Part shown: positions 23,701 to 30,721 of the stretch, one piece after another
Layout of the letters: each line of letters opens with the position of its first letter
Numbering within the stretch: the stretch's first letter is position 1
DNA from: a virus
Virus record (IMG/VR): IMGVR_UViG_3300020182_000126
Location: 1 to 30,721 of that record
Length of the DNA: 30,721 bases
Reading direction: 5' to 3' (one strand)
The notes under the pieces: generated by a model
Told to the model about the DNA's origin: nothing
Database searches by the model: none
What the model saw: only the letters and a program-made list of their open reading frames with translations
Program-made: the position numbers and the translations under genes

Positions 23701-25958
23701 GACAATCTTTAGGAATTAATACGGGTAGTAACTTTACAAGTGGTACTCAAATAAAACGTACTGATAAAGAAATAAAAATTTCCGGTATCAAAACGAAAAC
23801 TGAATTTATAGATGAAGAAGGTGTGGAGGTTAGTCGTGCATTCTTACCACATATGAGAACACGCAAGATCTTCTTTAAAGCCCAAGGTTTAAAACCTAAT
23901 ACAAGACATTATCCATTCTTTGGATTAAAAGCGGTTGACCCATGGGTTAAGAAAGAAACTTTCCAAAGATCATCTAGTGTTAATCAAGATTGGAGTACGG
24001 GTTATAATAAACTTACTGCGCATCCAGATGGTAATACAGCTGTATTAGAGACGAATGCTGATGGTGAACTGTCAGGTTCCTTCTTCTTACCCAATACAAA
24101 AGATATTAAGTTTACCTCTGGTGACAAAGCATTTACTTTAATTGATATTAGTAAAAATAATGAAGAAGATTGTACTTCTATAGCAACCGCTAAATATTAC
24201 GCTCAAGGTGTAATAGTTCACAGACAACAAACAGTTCTATCTACTAGATCTACTGATCTAGAAGTAACAACAAGTACAACAGTTGTAGGTGTTGTTCAAG
24301 GTACTAACTATCCTGGTGGCAGCAACAATAGTGATAATGATAATACTCCTACTGGTCCTGGAACTGTGTATAAGGATGGTGTGTTTTATAAACATAACCC
24401 GGTAGTACCAGTACATCCTTTTTCTTCTGGTAATTCTGGAGCAAAAAAATCTACATGTAGTAAAGATCCTCTAGCTCAATCATTCACAGTTGCTGAAACG
24501 TCTGGAGTCTTCATTACTAAGATAGAAGTAAGATTCCAATCTAAACCTGCTATAGGTAAAACTCCTATTGTTGCTCAACTAAGACCAATGGTTAACGGTA
24601 TACCTTCAGCTAAAGATGCTGTACCAGGCTCAACAATATTTAAGAGTCCAGATGCAATTACAGTATCAGAAGACGGCTCAGCAATAACAACGTTTACTTT
24701 AGAAGAGCCTGTATATCTATCAGGTGATGAAGAGTATTGTATAGTTCTATTATCTGACTCTAACGAGTACAATGCATTTGTAGCAGAAGCTGGTAAGTTC
24801 ATTCTTGGTTCAACTGAGAAAAAATTAACTAAACAAGCTACACTAGGTTCACTATTTAAATCTCAGAATGGTAAAACTTGGGAACCAGATCAAACTAAAG
24901 ACTTAACATTTAAATTAGTTCGTGCTAACTTTGCTGCTGGTGGTACTGTAATTTTACAGAACAGTAGTCCAGCAAATGTTAATGTGGCCAATGCTATAAA
25001 GACAACTAATACTTCTAACTCTATGCAAATATTGTTAGCTGATCACGGGTTTATTGTAGGCAGTAAAGTTCAGATTACTGGTGCTTCATCAGTAGGTGGT
25101 ATACCAGCTTCTCAGCTAAATGCAATTCATACTGTGACACACATTTCAGGTGATGAGTTTAAATTTACAGTTGCTTCAAATGCTACAAGTACTACGATAG
25201 GTGGGGGAGACTTCACTATTGAAAGACAGCATATGTTTGAACTTGCTAGGGTTGGAGTAGAGAATATACTACCTCCTGCAACTGCTATAAACGCTAGTGC
25301 TAGATTAACATCTGGTAAGTCTACTGCTGGTACAGAAACAGCTGAGCAAGTAGAAACAAGCTACACTCCTATTGCTATTAACAAAAATGTATACTTTAAC
25401 TCACCTAAACTTTTAGCTACATCTAGAAATGAAACAGATAGAATGTCTGGTAACTCTTCTGCTTTAATTAAGCTTGAATTAGCTGCTGGTAATTCATTTG
25501 TATCACCAGTTGTTGACTTACAGAGAACATCTCTTACAACAGTACACAACAGGATTGATCAAAACAGTTCTTTTAATAGTGTAGAAGAAACAAACTCAAT
25601 TGGTGGGACGACATTAGCTAAACACGTAACAAAACCAGTAACACTCTCGGAAAAAGCTAAAGGTTTAAAGATATTGTTATCTGCTAATAAACCATCCGCT
25701 AGTGACTTCGATGTTTACTTCAGAACAAATAGTGGTGGTGATTTATTAACATCTTCATATACATTGATAGCTCCTGAAACAGGAATACCAGCAAGTGATA
25801 ATCCTCTAATCTTTAGAGACTATAGATATCTACCTGGTGGCATTGGTGGCGACCTCAATGACTTTGATCAGTTCCAAATTAAAATAGTAATGAGATCATC
25901 CAACAACGCAAAAGTTCCTACATTTGGTGACTTGAGAGTTATAGCATTGACGGTGTAA
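20760..25958 (+). CDS. Giant DUF4815-type virion structural protein
   Basis: 1732 residues, the largest gene here. The N-terminus FHRILFNSGRALQARELTQLQT near 24-45, then FKEGASVNPGG, is the DUF4815 signature of large tail proteins in marine T4-like and other big myophages. Later landmarks: an HYPFFGLKAVDPWV block near 1049-1062; ADGELSGSFFLPNT near 1101, typical of adhesin-like beta domains; a Gly/Asn/Asp-rich linker near 1182-1200; and DPLAQSFTVAETSGVFITKIEVRFQSK near 1237-1263, which looks like a jelly-roll/carbohydrate-binding type beta sandwich. Position between gp8 and fibre proteins suggests an outer baseplate or fibre-attachment role, perhaps covering functions of the missing part of gp7 and gp10. 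Exact role unknown. Confidence 0.8.
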   Translation: MVKAFTSEIFSSTYRDDFTDSDNFHRILFNSGRALQARELTQLQTIMQTELGRLGKHIFKEGASVNPGGVTVNNEYEFIKLDTSVLPLPAIITDLVGVEFTSDSLVKFKVIEVLAATASDPATLYVTYTDTKAVAASVANSTSIRAAAGEAISSSSYSLAVQATNTVSNPAVGQGTKASIHAGDFFAQEHFVFARQQSLIISKYTTNPTVRLGFKVTQDIVTSSDNSALFDNQGATPNLSSPGADRYRINLTIADLAYVDSSENFIEVVNIVGGFIQSQVGANDNYNQIANVMARRTKEESGDYIVKPFELEFETNDSDTSKINYIVSSGIGYVDGYRVATSGQTAIVVSKPRTTTAENNEVVAANYGSYIIVSGGKGIPNINELQIMNLRSAVTHGGSTIGTARVRHVEEDGANYRLYIFDIAMGSGQNFADVKSIGTGTTDFFNLVLEINKAVLKDAANSSLLFELPNTRPQSISDISLTVQRRFTIPNTGGTGTGSLSVPANGETFADTNLWVMGASDSDIDTGATITGAGTDTVSITGIAPNQTSYEVLAYVNKSAGTVRTKTLTERAQTFTTATDADSDGTGNITGYTFDKPDIFSFDILAETDSAGENKASIFETDNGQRDNFYTNGKLNLVAGSTPPTTLYVKYKYFEHGSGGDFFAVNSYTGQVSYENIPNFTRSSGDIINLRNVVDFRPVVNTSGTFGSGAKINELPRPTDLITMDVNYYQGQAAKVVIGNNGQLQVIKGDAAINPELPKSPENTLDLFNVVMNPFMIDDNDINSEQLTYKRFTMADIGKLEQRVSSLEETTALSLLELETSQFDIFDANGLSRTKSGFFVDNFADQTRTFTASPESKSAIDPVLQSMRPQFSNRNTNLFYDSDASDNFNVRIKGDNVMLDYDDVDYISNDFITGIENVNPFSVVLKRGFMEISPTSDEWFDTEFTQPIVVDGGFVQGSVVGSVWDDWSFNWSGVKKDLKVGQSLGINTGSNFTSGTQIKRTDKEIKISGIKTKTEFIDEEGVEVSRAFLPHMRTRKIFFKAQGLKPNTRHYPFFGLKAVDPWVKKETFQRSSSVNQDWSTGYNKLTAHPDGNTAVLETNADGELSGSFFLPNTKDIKFTSGDKAFTLIDISKNNEEDCTSIATAKYYAQGVIVHRQQTVLSTRSTDLEVTTSTTVVGVVQGTNYPGGSNNSDNDNTPTGPGTVYKDGVFYKHNPVVPVHPFSSGNSGAKKSTCSKDPLAQSFTVAETSGVFITKIEVRFQSKPAIGKTPIVAQLRPMVNGIPSAKDAVPGSTIFKSPDAITVSEDGSAITTFTLEEPVYLSGDEEYCIVLLSDSNEYNAFVAEAGKFILGSTEKKLTKQATLGSLFKSQNGKTWEPDQTKDLTFKLVRANFAAGGTVILQNSSPANVNVANAIKTTNTSNSMQILLADHGFIVGSKVQITGASSVGGIPASQLNAIHTVTHISGDEFKFTVASNATSTTIGGGDFTIERQHMFELARVGVENILPPATAINASARLTSGKSTAGTETAEQVETSYTPIAINKNVYFNSPKLLATSRNETDRMSGNSSALIKLELAAGNSFVSPVVDLQRTSLTTVHNRIDQNSSFNSVEETNSIGGTTLAKHVTKPVTLSEKAKGLKILLSANKPSASDFDVYFRTNSGGDLLTSSYTLIAPETGIPASDNPLIFRDYRYLPGGIGGDLNDFDQFQIKIVMRSSNNAKVPTFGDLRVIALTV

Positions 25959-25959
25959 T

Positions 25960-26181
25960 ATGGATAGAGTGAAAGTAGAAGGTCACACAGATCTTGTTCG
26001 TGATATGAATAGTGGTGCTGTTATTAGTATAAATAGTACAGAAGCTGAAAATGCTAGACAACGAAAGTATCGACAGCAATTAGAAGAACAAGAACAAAGA
26101 GAACTTAAATCTGACGTGGATCAATTAAAGAATGATATTAGTGTTATAAAAGATTTACTGACAAAACTAGCAGAGAAGTAA
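25960..26181 (+). CDS. Small coiled-coil structural protein, function unknown
   Basis: 73 residues. The N-terminus VKVEGHTDLVRDMNSGAVISIN resembles a small conserved motif seen in T4-like marine phages. The rest is a continuous amphipathic helix (RKYRQQLEEQEQRELKSDVD then LKNDISVIKDLLTKLAEK) with a heptad pattern suited to a trimeric or dimeric coiled coil. It begins one base after the giant gene (TAA-T-ATG) and ends three bases before the fibre gene, so it is likely a co-assembled linker or fibre chaperone. It contains an internal TATAAATA. Confidence 0.7.
   Translation: MDRVKVEGHTDLVRDMNSGAVISINSTEAENARQRKYRQQLEEQEQRELKSDVDQLKNDISVIKDLLTKLAEK
26028..26035 (+). promoter_or_regulatory. Possible internal late promoter (TATAAATA)
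   Basis: Exact TATAAATA inside the coiled-coil gene, where it encodes Ile-Asn context. The predicted start near 26041 would give a leader of about 144 bases for the fibre gene at 26185. The exact match to the element used elsewhere is suggestive, but the coding context allows chance. Confidence 0.35.
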
Positions 26182-26184
26182 GAT

Positions 26185-29100
26185 ATGCCAAAGCAAATTG
26201 TAAACATTAGTGATACAGTAAAGACATTCCAAGAGAAGGTAAACATAATCTCAGCTGATGTGGGTTGGAGAGGTAATCTTACAACCACACAAGACTCTGA
26301 TGTTGTAGGAGCTATCAACGAACACGATGCTGAGTTGGGAACAATAACATCAGCTGCAATGGGTACTACTGCTGGTACAGTATCAACAGCTATAAACGAA
26401 TTAGACACAAGACTAGACTCAATCAACGATACACTGATTAACTCAGCTAAGTTACACATGAGAGACTCTAGTGCTACTAACACTATAAAGGGCGGTTTAG
26501 ACGTCCATAGCAACGTGGACATCGGTGGTGACTTGCAGGTCGACGGTACTCTTACCGTGGACGGTGTTGTTAACATGAAGGCCGGTTCAAACGGATCAGT
26601 CACCCTAGGAGATGCTAATACAGACAACGTTGTATTCTCAGCTGACATTAATTCTAATATTATACCCAACACAGATAATACATATGACCTAGGATCATCT
26701 GCTCAACAATGGCGTGACATACACATTCATGGTACAGGTAATATTGATACTGTATCTGCAGATGATATCACTGTATCTAATACTCTAGATGTAAACACTT
26801 CTGCTACAATAGCTACAGCTAAGATTGAAGATCTTACATCTGGTAGAGTAGTACTAGCAGGCACCGGTGGTGAACTAGAGGATAATGCAAACTTAACATA
26901 CAACGGTACTCTTCTTACGGTAACGGGAAATGCTAAAGTAACAGGTACCTTAGATGTAGATACAAACGCTACTATTGCTTCTGCAAAGATCGAAGACTTA
27001 ACACCTGGTAGACTCACATTTGCGAGTACTGGTGGAGAGCTTGTTGATGATGCAGATTTAACATACAATACTACTACAGATACGTTTGCAACATCTAAAA
27101 TAGACATTGGTGTTCAAGCAGACTTGGCAAGTGCTAAGGTAGAAGACTTAACCGATAATAGAGTTGTTATTGTAGGTACAGGTGGTGAACTAGAGGATCA
27201 TTCAGGCTTTACCTTTGATGGTACAAATCTAAATGTGGGTTCAACAGCTATAGCTCATGCTACTGGTGATACACAAATAGGACGTGACCTAGACGTAGCA
27301 AGAGATTTAGAAGTTGTTGGAGACTTACAAGTAGGTGGTAATGTAACATCTACCGGTTGGGCTCTAAAGATTGCTGCTGAAACTGGAACAATAGATAATA
27401 TTACGCTAGGTGATACAATCACATTCGAAGCTGGCGAAGGTATCAACACAACAGTATCAAACAATAAGATTAACATTACTGGTGAGTTAGCAACAACAAC
27501 TAACAAAGGTGTTGCATCATTCGCTGCAGCAGACTTTAATGTATCATCTGGAGCTGTATCGATTGCTTCAATTGGTAACACACAAATAGACAATAGTTAC
27601 ATTAACATCGCTGCTTCTTCTGGTACGGCTAACGCAGTTAATCTCGGAGAGACATTTACAATTACAGCAGGTGAAGGTATTGATACATCAGTATCAGGTA
27701 ATACTATTACAGTTGCTGGTGAGCTTGCTACAACATCTAACAAAGGTGTTGCATCGTTTAGTTCGGATAACTTTGCGGTTAACTCAGGTGTAGTCACAGT
27801 TAAAAATAACGGCATTATACTTGGAACTGAAACTGTTGGTAACTATATGTCTGGTATTTCAGGCACAACGGATGAGATTACAGTAGTACACAGCGCTGGT
27901 GAAGGGTCGTCAGCAACAATATCTCTACCAGATGACGTCATTATAAGTCGTAATCTTACGGTTACTAACGACCTCACCGTTACTGGAGACTTTGTATTAC
28001 AAGGTGCTACTGTTATATCTGCTCATAAATTTAAAATGGGAGAGCCAACTGCAGGAACTCCTACAATAGACGGTGTGATATCAATTGATAGAGGTAGTTC
28101 AGATAGTGCTCAGCTAGTATGGAGCGAATCTTTAGATAGATGGCAAGCTGGTACTATTAACGATATGCAGCTTATTGCTCTGGAGAATGATAGCGCTAAC
28201 TTTACTCAACTCTCAGTAGACAATAACCTAATCGTTACAGGTAACCTAGAAATTAGAGGTACAACTACTACTGTTAACACAACAGATGTTAACATTGCTG
28301 ATAACTTAATTGTATTAAATAGCAACCACACAGGTGCACCATTAAGTACTCTAAGATCTGGTTTAGAAATTGAACGTGGTAGTGCTACTAATGCTAAACT
28401 ACAATATAACGAGAGTACTGATCAGTGGGAATTCACAGGACCTAAGACAGGTACATTAGCTGTTACTGACGATATAGAAAATGCTACTATTACTCTTACA
28501 GCTGGTACAGATTTATCTACAGGTGGTAATTTCACTACTAACCAAGGTAGTAACGAGACTGTTACTATCAACCATGCTAACATAACAAGAACAAATACTA
28601 CAACAACTGCTGCTCCTGGTTATGGAGCTACATTCACAGCTATTGATACTCTTACAACAAATGCAAGAGGACACGTAACTGGAGCTCGTACTAAGACAAT
28701 TACTTTACCGGCTGCATATTCACATCCAACATTTAACGGTGATGACTTCTCTGTAGATACTGGTGCTTTAACAGGTGCTACTGTAGTCTCAGATATCGAC
28801 ATTAACGTAACAACTGATGGTAACGGTCACGTAACAGACGCTAATGGTTCTGTAGCTACTAGAACCCTTACACTAGCAAATCTAGGATACACTGGTGCTA
28901 CAAATGCTAATAACTATTCATTACCTTTAGCAACTAACACTGTTAGAGGTGGTATTGAATTATTTAATAATACTGATCAATCAGTAGCAGCTAATGCAGT
29001 TACAACCACTGCTAGTAGAACTTATGGTTTACAGCTTAACTCTGCAAATCAAGGTGTTGTAAACGTACCTTGGGTTAATACAGTATACTCACATCCTAAC

Positions 29101-29514
29101 CACACTGGTGATGTTACATCTTCTGGCGATGGCGCTACAACAATTGCAAATGATGCGGTTACTTATGCTAAGATGCAGAACTTAGGAACAGCTAATAGAG
29201 TATTAGGAGCAACAGCTGCAGGAGTTATTGGTGAGACACAGATACAGACTGCAATGATTGCTACAGATGCTGTAACTGGTGCTAAGATTGCCGACAATAC
29301 AATTAACTCAGAACATTATGCAGCTGGTTCAATTGATAATGAACATATTGCTGATAATGCAATTAACTCAGAACATTATGCAGCTGGTTCAATTGATAAT
29401 GAACATATTGCTGATGATGCGGTTGGTGCAGATGAATTAAAAAGTGTTGTTTCTTTAATAATATATAACAGTGCAGGAACAGCATTAAAGACATTGTATG
29501 GCGCAGGAAGCTAA
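26185..29514 (+). CDS. Long repeat-containing tail fibre-type protein
   Basis: 1109 residues. The N-terminal region (about 1-95) is helical with NEHDAELGTI and ELDTRLDSIND, like fibre attachment domains. Then come beta-strand repeats: three copies of an AKIEDLT.GR...GTGGELED unit (from about residues 213, 268 and 318), two copies of a 79-residue unit with GEGI(N/D)T.VS and GELATT(T/S)NKGVASF (from about 396 and 475), and two blocks with IDRGSSDSAQLVWSESLDRW and IERGSATNAKLQYNESTDQW near 636 and 732. The C-terminus has tandem NSEHYAAGSIDNEHIAD repeats. This is the build of a trimeric beta-rich fibre. It likely determines or carries host-binding parts; no enzyme or chaperone domain seen. Confidence 0.75.
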   Translation: MPKQIVNISDTVKTFQEKVNIISADVGWRGNLTTTQDSDVVGAINEHDAELGTITSAAMGTTAGTVSTAINELDTRLDSINDTLINSAKLHMRDSSATNTIKGGLDVHSNVDIGGDLQVDGTLTVDGVVNMKAGSNGSVTLGDANTDNVVFSADINSNIIPNTDNTYDLGSSAQQWRDIHIHGTGNIDTVSADDITVSNTLDVNTSATIATAKIEDLTSGRVVLAGTGGELEDNANLTYNGTLLTVTGNAKVTGTLDVDTNATIASAKIEDLTPGRLTFASTGGELVDDADLTYNTTTDTFATSKIDIGVQADLASAKVEDLTDNRVVIVGTGGELEDHSGFTFDGTNLNVGSTAIAHATGDTQIGRDLDVARDLEVVGDLQVGGNVTSTGWALKIAAETGTIDNITLGDTITFEAGEGINTTVSNNKINITGELATTTNKGVASFAAADFNVSSGAVSIASIGNTQIDNSYINIAASSGTANAVNLGETFTITAGEGIDTSVSGNTITVAGELATTSNKGVASFSSDNFAVNSGVVTVKNNGIILGTETVGNYMSGISGTTDEITVVHSAGEGSSATISLPDDVIISRNLTVTNDLTVTGDFVLQGATVISAHKFKMGEPTAGTPTIDGVISIDRGSSDSAQLVWSESLDRWQAGTINDMQLIALENDSANFTQLSVDNNLIVTGNLEIRGTTTTVNTTDVNIADNLIVLNSNHTGAPLSTLRSGLEIERGSATNAKLQYNESTDQWEFTGPKTGTLAVTDDIENATITLTAGTDLSTGGNFTTNQGSNETVTINHANITRTNTTTTAAPGYGATFTAIDTLTTNARGHVTGARTKTITLPAAYSHPTFNGDDFSVDTGALTGATVVSDIDINVTTDGNGHVTDANGSVATRTLTLANLGYTGATNANNYSLPLATNTVRGGIELFNNTDQSVAANAVTTTASRTYGLQLNSANQGVVNVPWVNTVYSHPNHTGDVTSSGDGATTIANDAVTYAKMQNLGTANRVLGATAAGVIGETQIQTAMIATDAVTGAKIADNTINSEHYAAGSIDNEHIADNAINSEHYAAGSIDNEHIADDAVGADELKSVVSLIIYNSAGTALKTLYGAGS
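26809..27230 (+). repeat. Three degenerate coding repeats (50-55 residues)
   Basis: The codons for AKIEDLT recur at 26818, 26983 and 27133, spaced 165 and 150 bases, each followed by a GTGGELED/STGGELVDD-type block. They are similar at protein level and diverged in DNA, so an old duplication within the fibre shaft. Confidence 0.75.
27370..27816 (+). repeat. Two 237-base coding repeats in the fibre gene
   Basis: The unit starting at 27370 recurs at 27607 (period 237 bases, 79 codons), with shared GEL.TT.NKGVASF (27481 and 27718) and EGI.T.VS blocks. The second copy is slightly shorter at its end. Confidence 0.8.
29301..29420 (+). repeat. 60-bp tandem repeat, two nearly identical copies
   Basis: 29301-29360 and 29361-29420 are identical except for one base (A at 29356, G at 29416). 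Each encodes 20 residues of the NSEHYAAGSIDNEHIAD type. Near-identity at silent positions indicates a recent duplication near the fibre tip. Confidence 0.95.
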
Positions 29515-29518
29515 TTAG

Positions 29519-30502
29519 ATGACTGTAAGAACTCCACTCATTCTTGATGGGTCTAATAATCTTATCGAGATGACAACGGCTCAGATAAATGCTGTTAAGA
29601 ATAGATGTAGATATTTGTATGGATCGGATCCGTCTGTTGCACTATCAATAGTAACATCTGGTGGTAGCTTAGGATCTTTTGCTGATACCAGACTTAGAAG
29701 TGGAGCTGCTTCAGAAAGTGCTGGTAACCAATCAGAAGGTATTCAAGATGCTGATCCTACAAACGCTGATTATCCTCAAGAATCTTCAACAGCGGAACCA
29801 GCGGCATTTAATGCTACTACCTATTCTAAAGTTGACCAGAATGCATCTGATACTGATGCGAGTGCAGATACTGACAATGTGGCTTTTCCTATATATCAAA
29901 CAAGTGGTAATATTCAAGCCATGTCTTTAACTGATGTATATGATACTTTTATTAAACCTGCTTTGACTACAATAGCTAGTGCTGTTGGTCAACCAGGAAC
30001 TTATAGAATGCATACAAGCAATTCTTTATCTGGATATACAAATCTTGGATTAGTATTTACTGACACTAGAGCTAACACAGGTGCATTTACTGCTGCACAA
30101 ATTGGAAATCCAGGAACTTTTCAACAACATGGAACTAGCATACAAAGTTTTTACTTGTTGTCAAAGGATAACATAGCAGCGCCGTCTATGGAACAAATGT
30201 TGTTTATTAGAAACTCTGATAAGAATATAGAAGAATACACTCAAGCAGAAATGGATACTTTTTTAAAGAATAGTATGCGTCACGTAGCATCTGAAGTGAC
30301 TGGTTCAAAGATTAGGTATAAATTAGATACAGGTACAGACGATGTGCAATTAGGATCAGGTATAGTAGATACTATATTGACTGGTGGAGATGGAGTGTAT
30401 ACACAGTATCGTCCAACTGCAAATGAGTATAGAGCGCAAGAGTTTCCAGACGGAACAGCTGCAACAGCTGCTACATATAATTTAAGAATGTATAGAGCAT
30501 AG
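29519..30502 (+). CDS. Virion structural protein of marine T4-like type, function unknown
   Basis: 327 residues. The N-terminus MTVRTPLILDGSNNLIEMTTAQINAVKN is a pattern I recall from structural proteins of marine T4-like phages. Next comes a disordered Ser/Ala/Asp/Thr-rich region (about 60-120), then a helix (MSLTDVYDTFIKPALTTIAS near 138-157) and a beta-rich C-terminal half with GTYRMHTSNSLSGY and GTFQQHGTSIQSFYLLSKD. No enzymatic motif seen. It follows the fibre gene after four bases, so it probably belongs to the same late unit and may be a fibre-associated or neck/collar protein. Ends eight bases before the next gene. Confidence 0.7.
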   Translation: MTVRTPLILDGSNNLIEMTTAQINAVKNRCRYLYGSDPSVALSIVTSGGSLGSFADTRLRSGAASESAGNQSEGIQDADPTNADYPQESSTAEPAAFNATTYSKVDQNASDTDASADTDNVAFPIYQTSGNIQAMSLTDVYDTFIKPALTTIASAVGQPGTYRMHTSNSLSGYTNLGLVFTDTRANTGAFTAAQIGNPGTFQQHGTSIQSFYLLSKDNIAAPSMEQMLFIRNSDKNIEEYTQAEMDTFLKNSMRHVASEVTGSKIRYKLDTGTDDVQLGSGIVDTILTGGDGVYTQYRPTANEYRAQEFPDGTAATAATYNLRMYRA

Positions 30503-30510
30503 GAAAAAAA

Positions 30511-30721
30511 ATGTTAGGATTAGAAGGATATAGTGTTAAGTCAGCCTTTTTTAGAGACAGTGCAAGAACTGTAGTAGAAGTTGTGTGGGAACATTTAGAT
30601 GCTGAAGAGAAGGATCAAGTAGAATATATTAATGCTGCAATTGATAGTAGCGGTGCAGCAGCTGATGCTTCTCCAGAATGGACTAACCTATTAAAGCATA
30701 TCGATATTGCTACAATACATA
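30511..30721 (+). CDS. 5' part of an unidentified gene, runs off the window
   Basis: Open from ATG 30511 to the last base (70 codons seen), with GGAAAAAAA just before the ATG. The protein starts MLGLEGYSVKSAFFRDSART and then has an acidic, helical stretch (EVVWEHLDAEEKDQVEYINA) and PEWTNLLKHIDIATIH. No family recognised. Position after structural genes suggests another virion or fibre-related protein. Confidence 0.65.
   Translation, partial: MLGLEGYSVKSAFFRDSARTVVEVVWEHLDAEEKDQVEYINAAIDSSGAAADASPEWTNLLKHIDIATIH

Noticed and set aside
26121-26672. 183-codon open frame on the minus strand within the fibre gene
   Set aside because: Antisense to a well-supported repeat-containing gene; its composition reflects the Thr/Val-rich sense strand and it has no ribosome site or family likeness.
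29301-29420. CRISPR-like or regulatory direct repeats
   Set aside because: The 60-bp copies are adjacent without spacers and in frame within a fibre gene, so they are coding repeats.
1-30721. tRNA genes, integrase, attachment sites, insertion sequences
   Set aside because: None seen by eye; gaps between genes are all short (under about 65 bases once the frameshift ORF is counted), leaving no room for tRNAs.

Overview
The window is part of the genome of a T4-like, contractile-tailed phage (myovirus). It is AT-rich and packed with genes. The proteins resemble those of marine T4-like phages (cyanophage and pelagiphage type): a gp32 with no cysteines, a 1732-residue DUF4815-type protein, a gp10-N-like short structural protein and repeat-built fibre proteins. 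No host marker gene (photosynthesis or other auxiliary metabolism) is present, so the marine assignment rests on overall protein resemblance and the host stays open. There are no tRNA genes, CRISPR arrays or insertion sequences.

Layout. (1) 1-2425, plus strand: small early/middle genes, the late-transcription co-activator gp33 and the single-stranded DNA-binding protein gp32. Two host-type promoters (TTGACC or TTGACT, exactly 17 bp, TATAAT) precede the lysine-rich gene at 617 and gp32. (2) 2428-6789, minus strand: a tail/head-completion operon read as gp4, a gp2-like protein, a gp19-fold tube protein, gp26, a short -1-frame extension of gp26, and a 587-residue tape-measure-like protein. (3) 6834-15036, plus strand: gp48, gp53, a gp27-like hub, and a spike/hydrolase group (gp5-type OB fold plus lysozyme, amidase-like, beta-helix spike, SGNH-like), mostly joined by one- to four-base overlaps. 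(4) 15068-20747: baseplate wedge genes gp25, gp6, gp7 core, gp10-N-like and gp8. (5) 20760 to the end: the DUF4815 giant, a coiled-coil linker protein and fibre-type structural proteins.

The genes supply tail hub, tube cap, wedges, spike and fibres for one contractile tail. Exact T4-type late promoters (TATAAATA) occur at 323, 6268 (minus), 6789, 15039, 18315 and, less certainly, 26028. This fits control by a gp33/gp55/gp45-type late system, of which gp33 is encoded here.

The most striking signal lies at 4197-4380 on the minus strand. The gp26 gene ends in T TTT TTC, two codons before its stop. A 58-codon ORF continues in the -1 frame and stops five bases before the tape-measure start. A perfect 10-bp inverted repeat begins six bases after the slippery site. 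This is the layout of the G/GT (lambda) and E/E' (P2) tail-assembly-chaperone frameshifts, here attached to a T4-type gp26, and it suggests that the extension takes the place of T4 gp51. A second theme is a set of baseplate proteins whose enzyme folds (amidase, SGNH hydrolase, perhaps M15 peptidase) have lost catalytic residues, while a lysozyme-type domain next to them keeps its glutamate.
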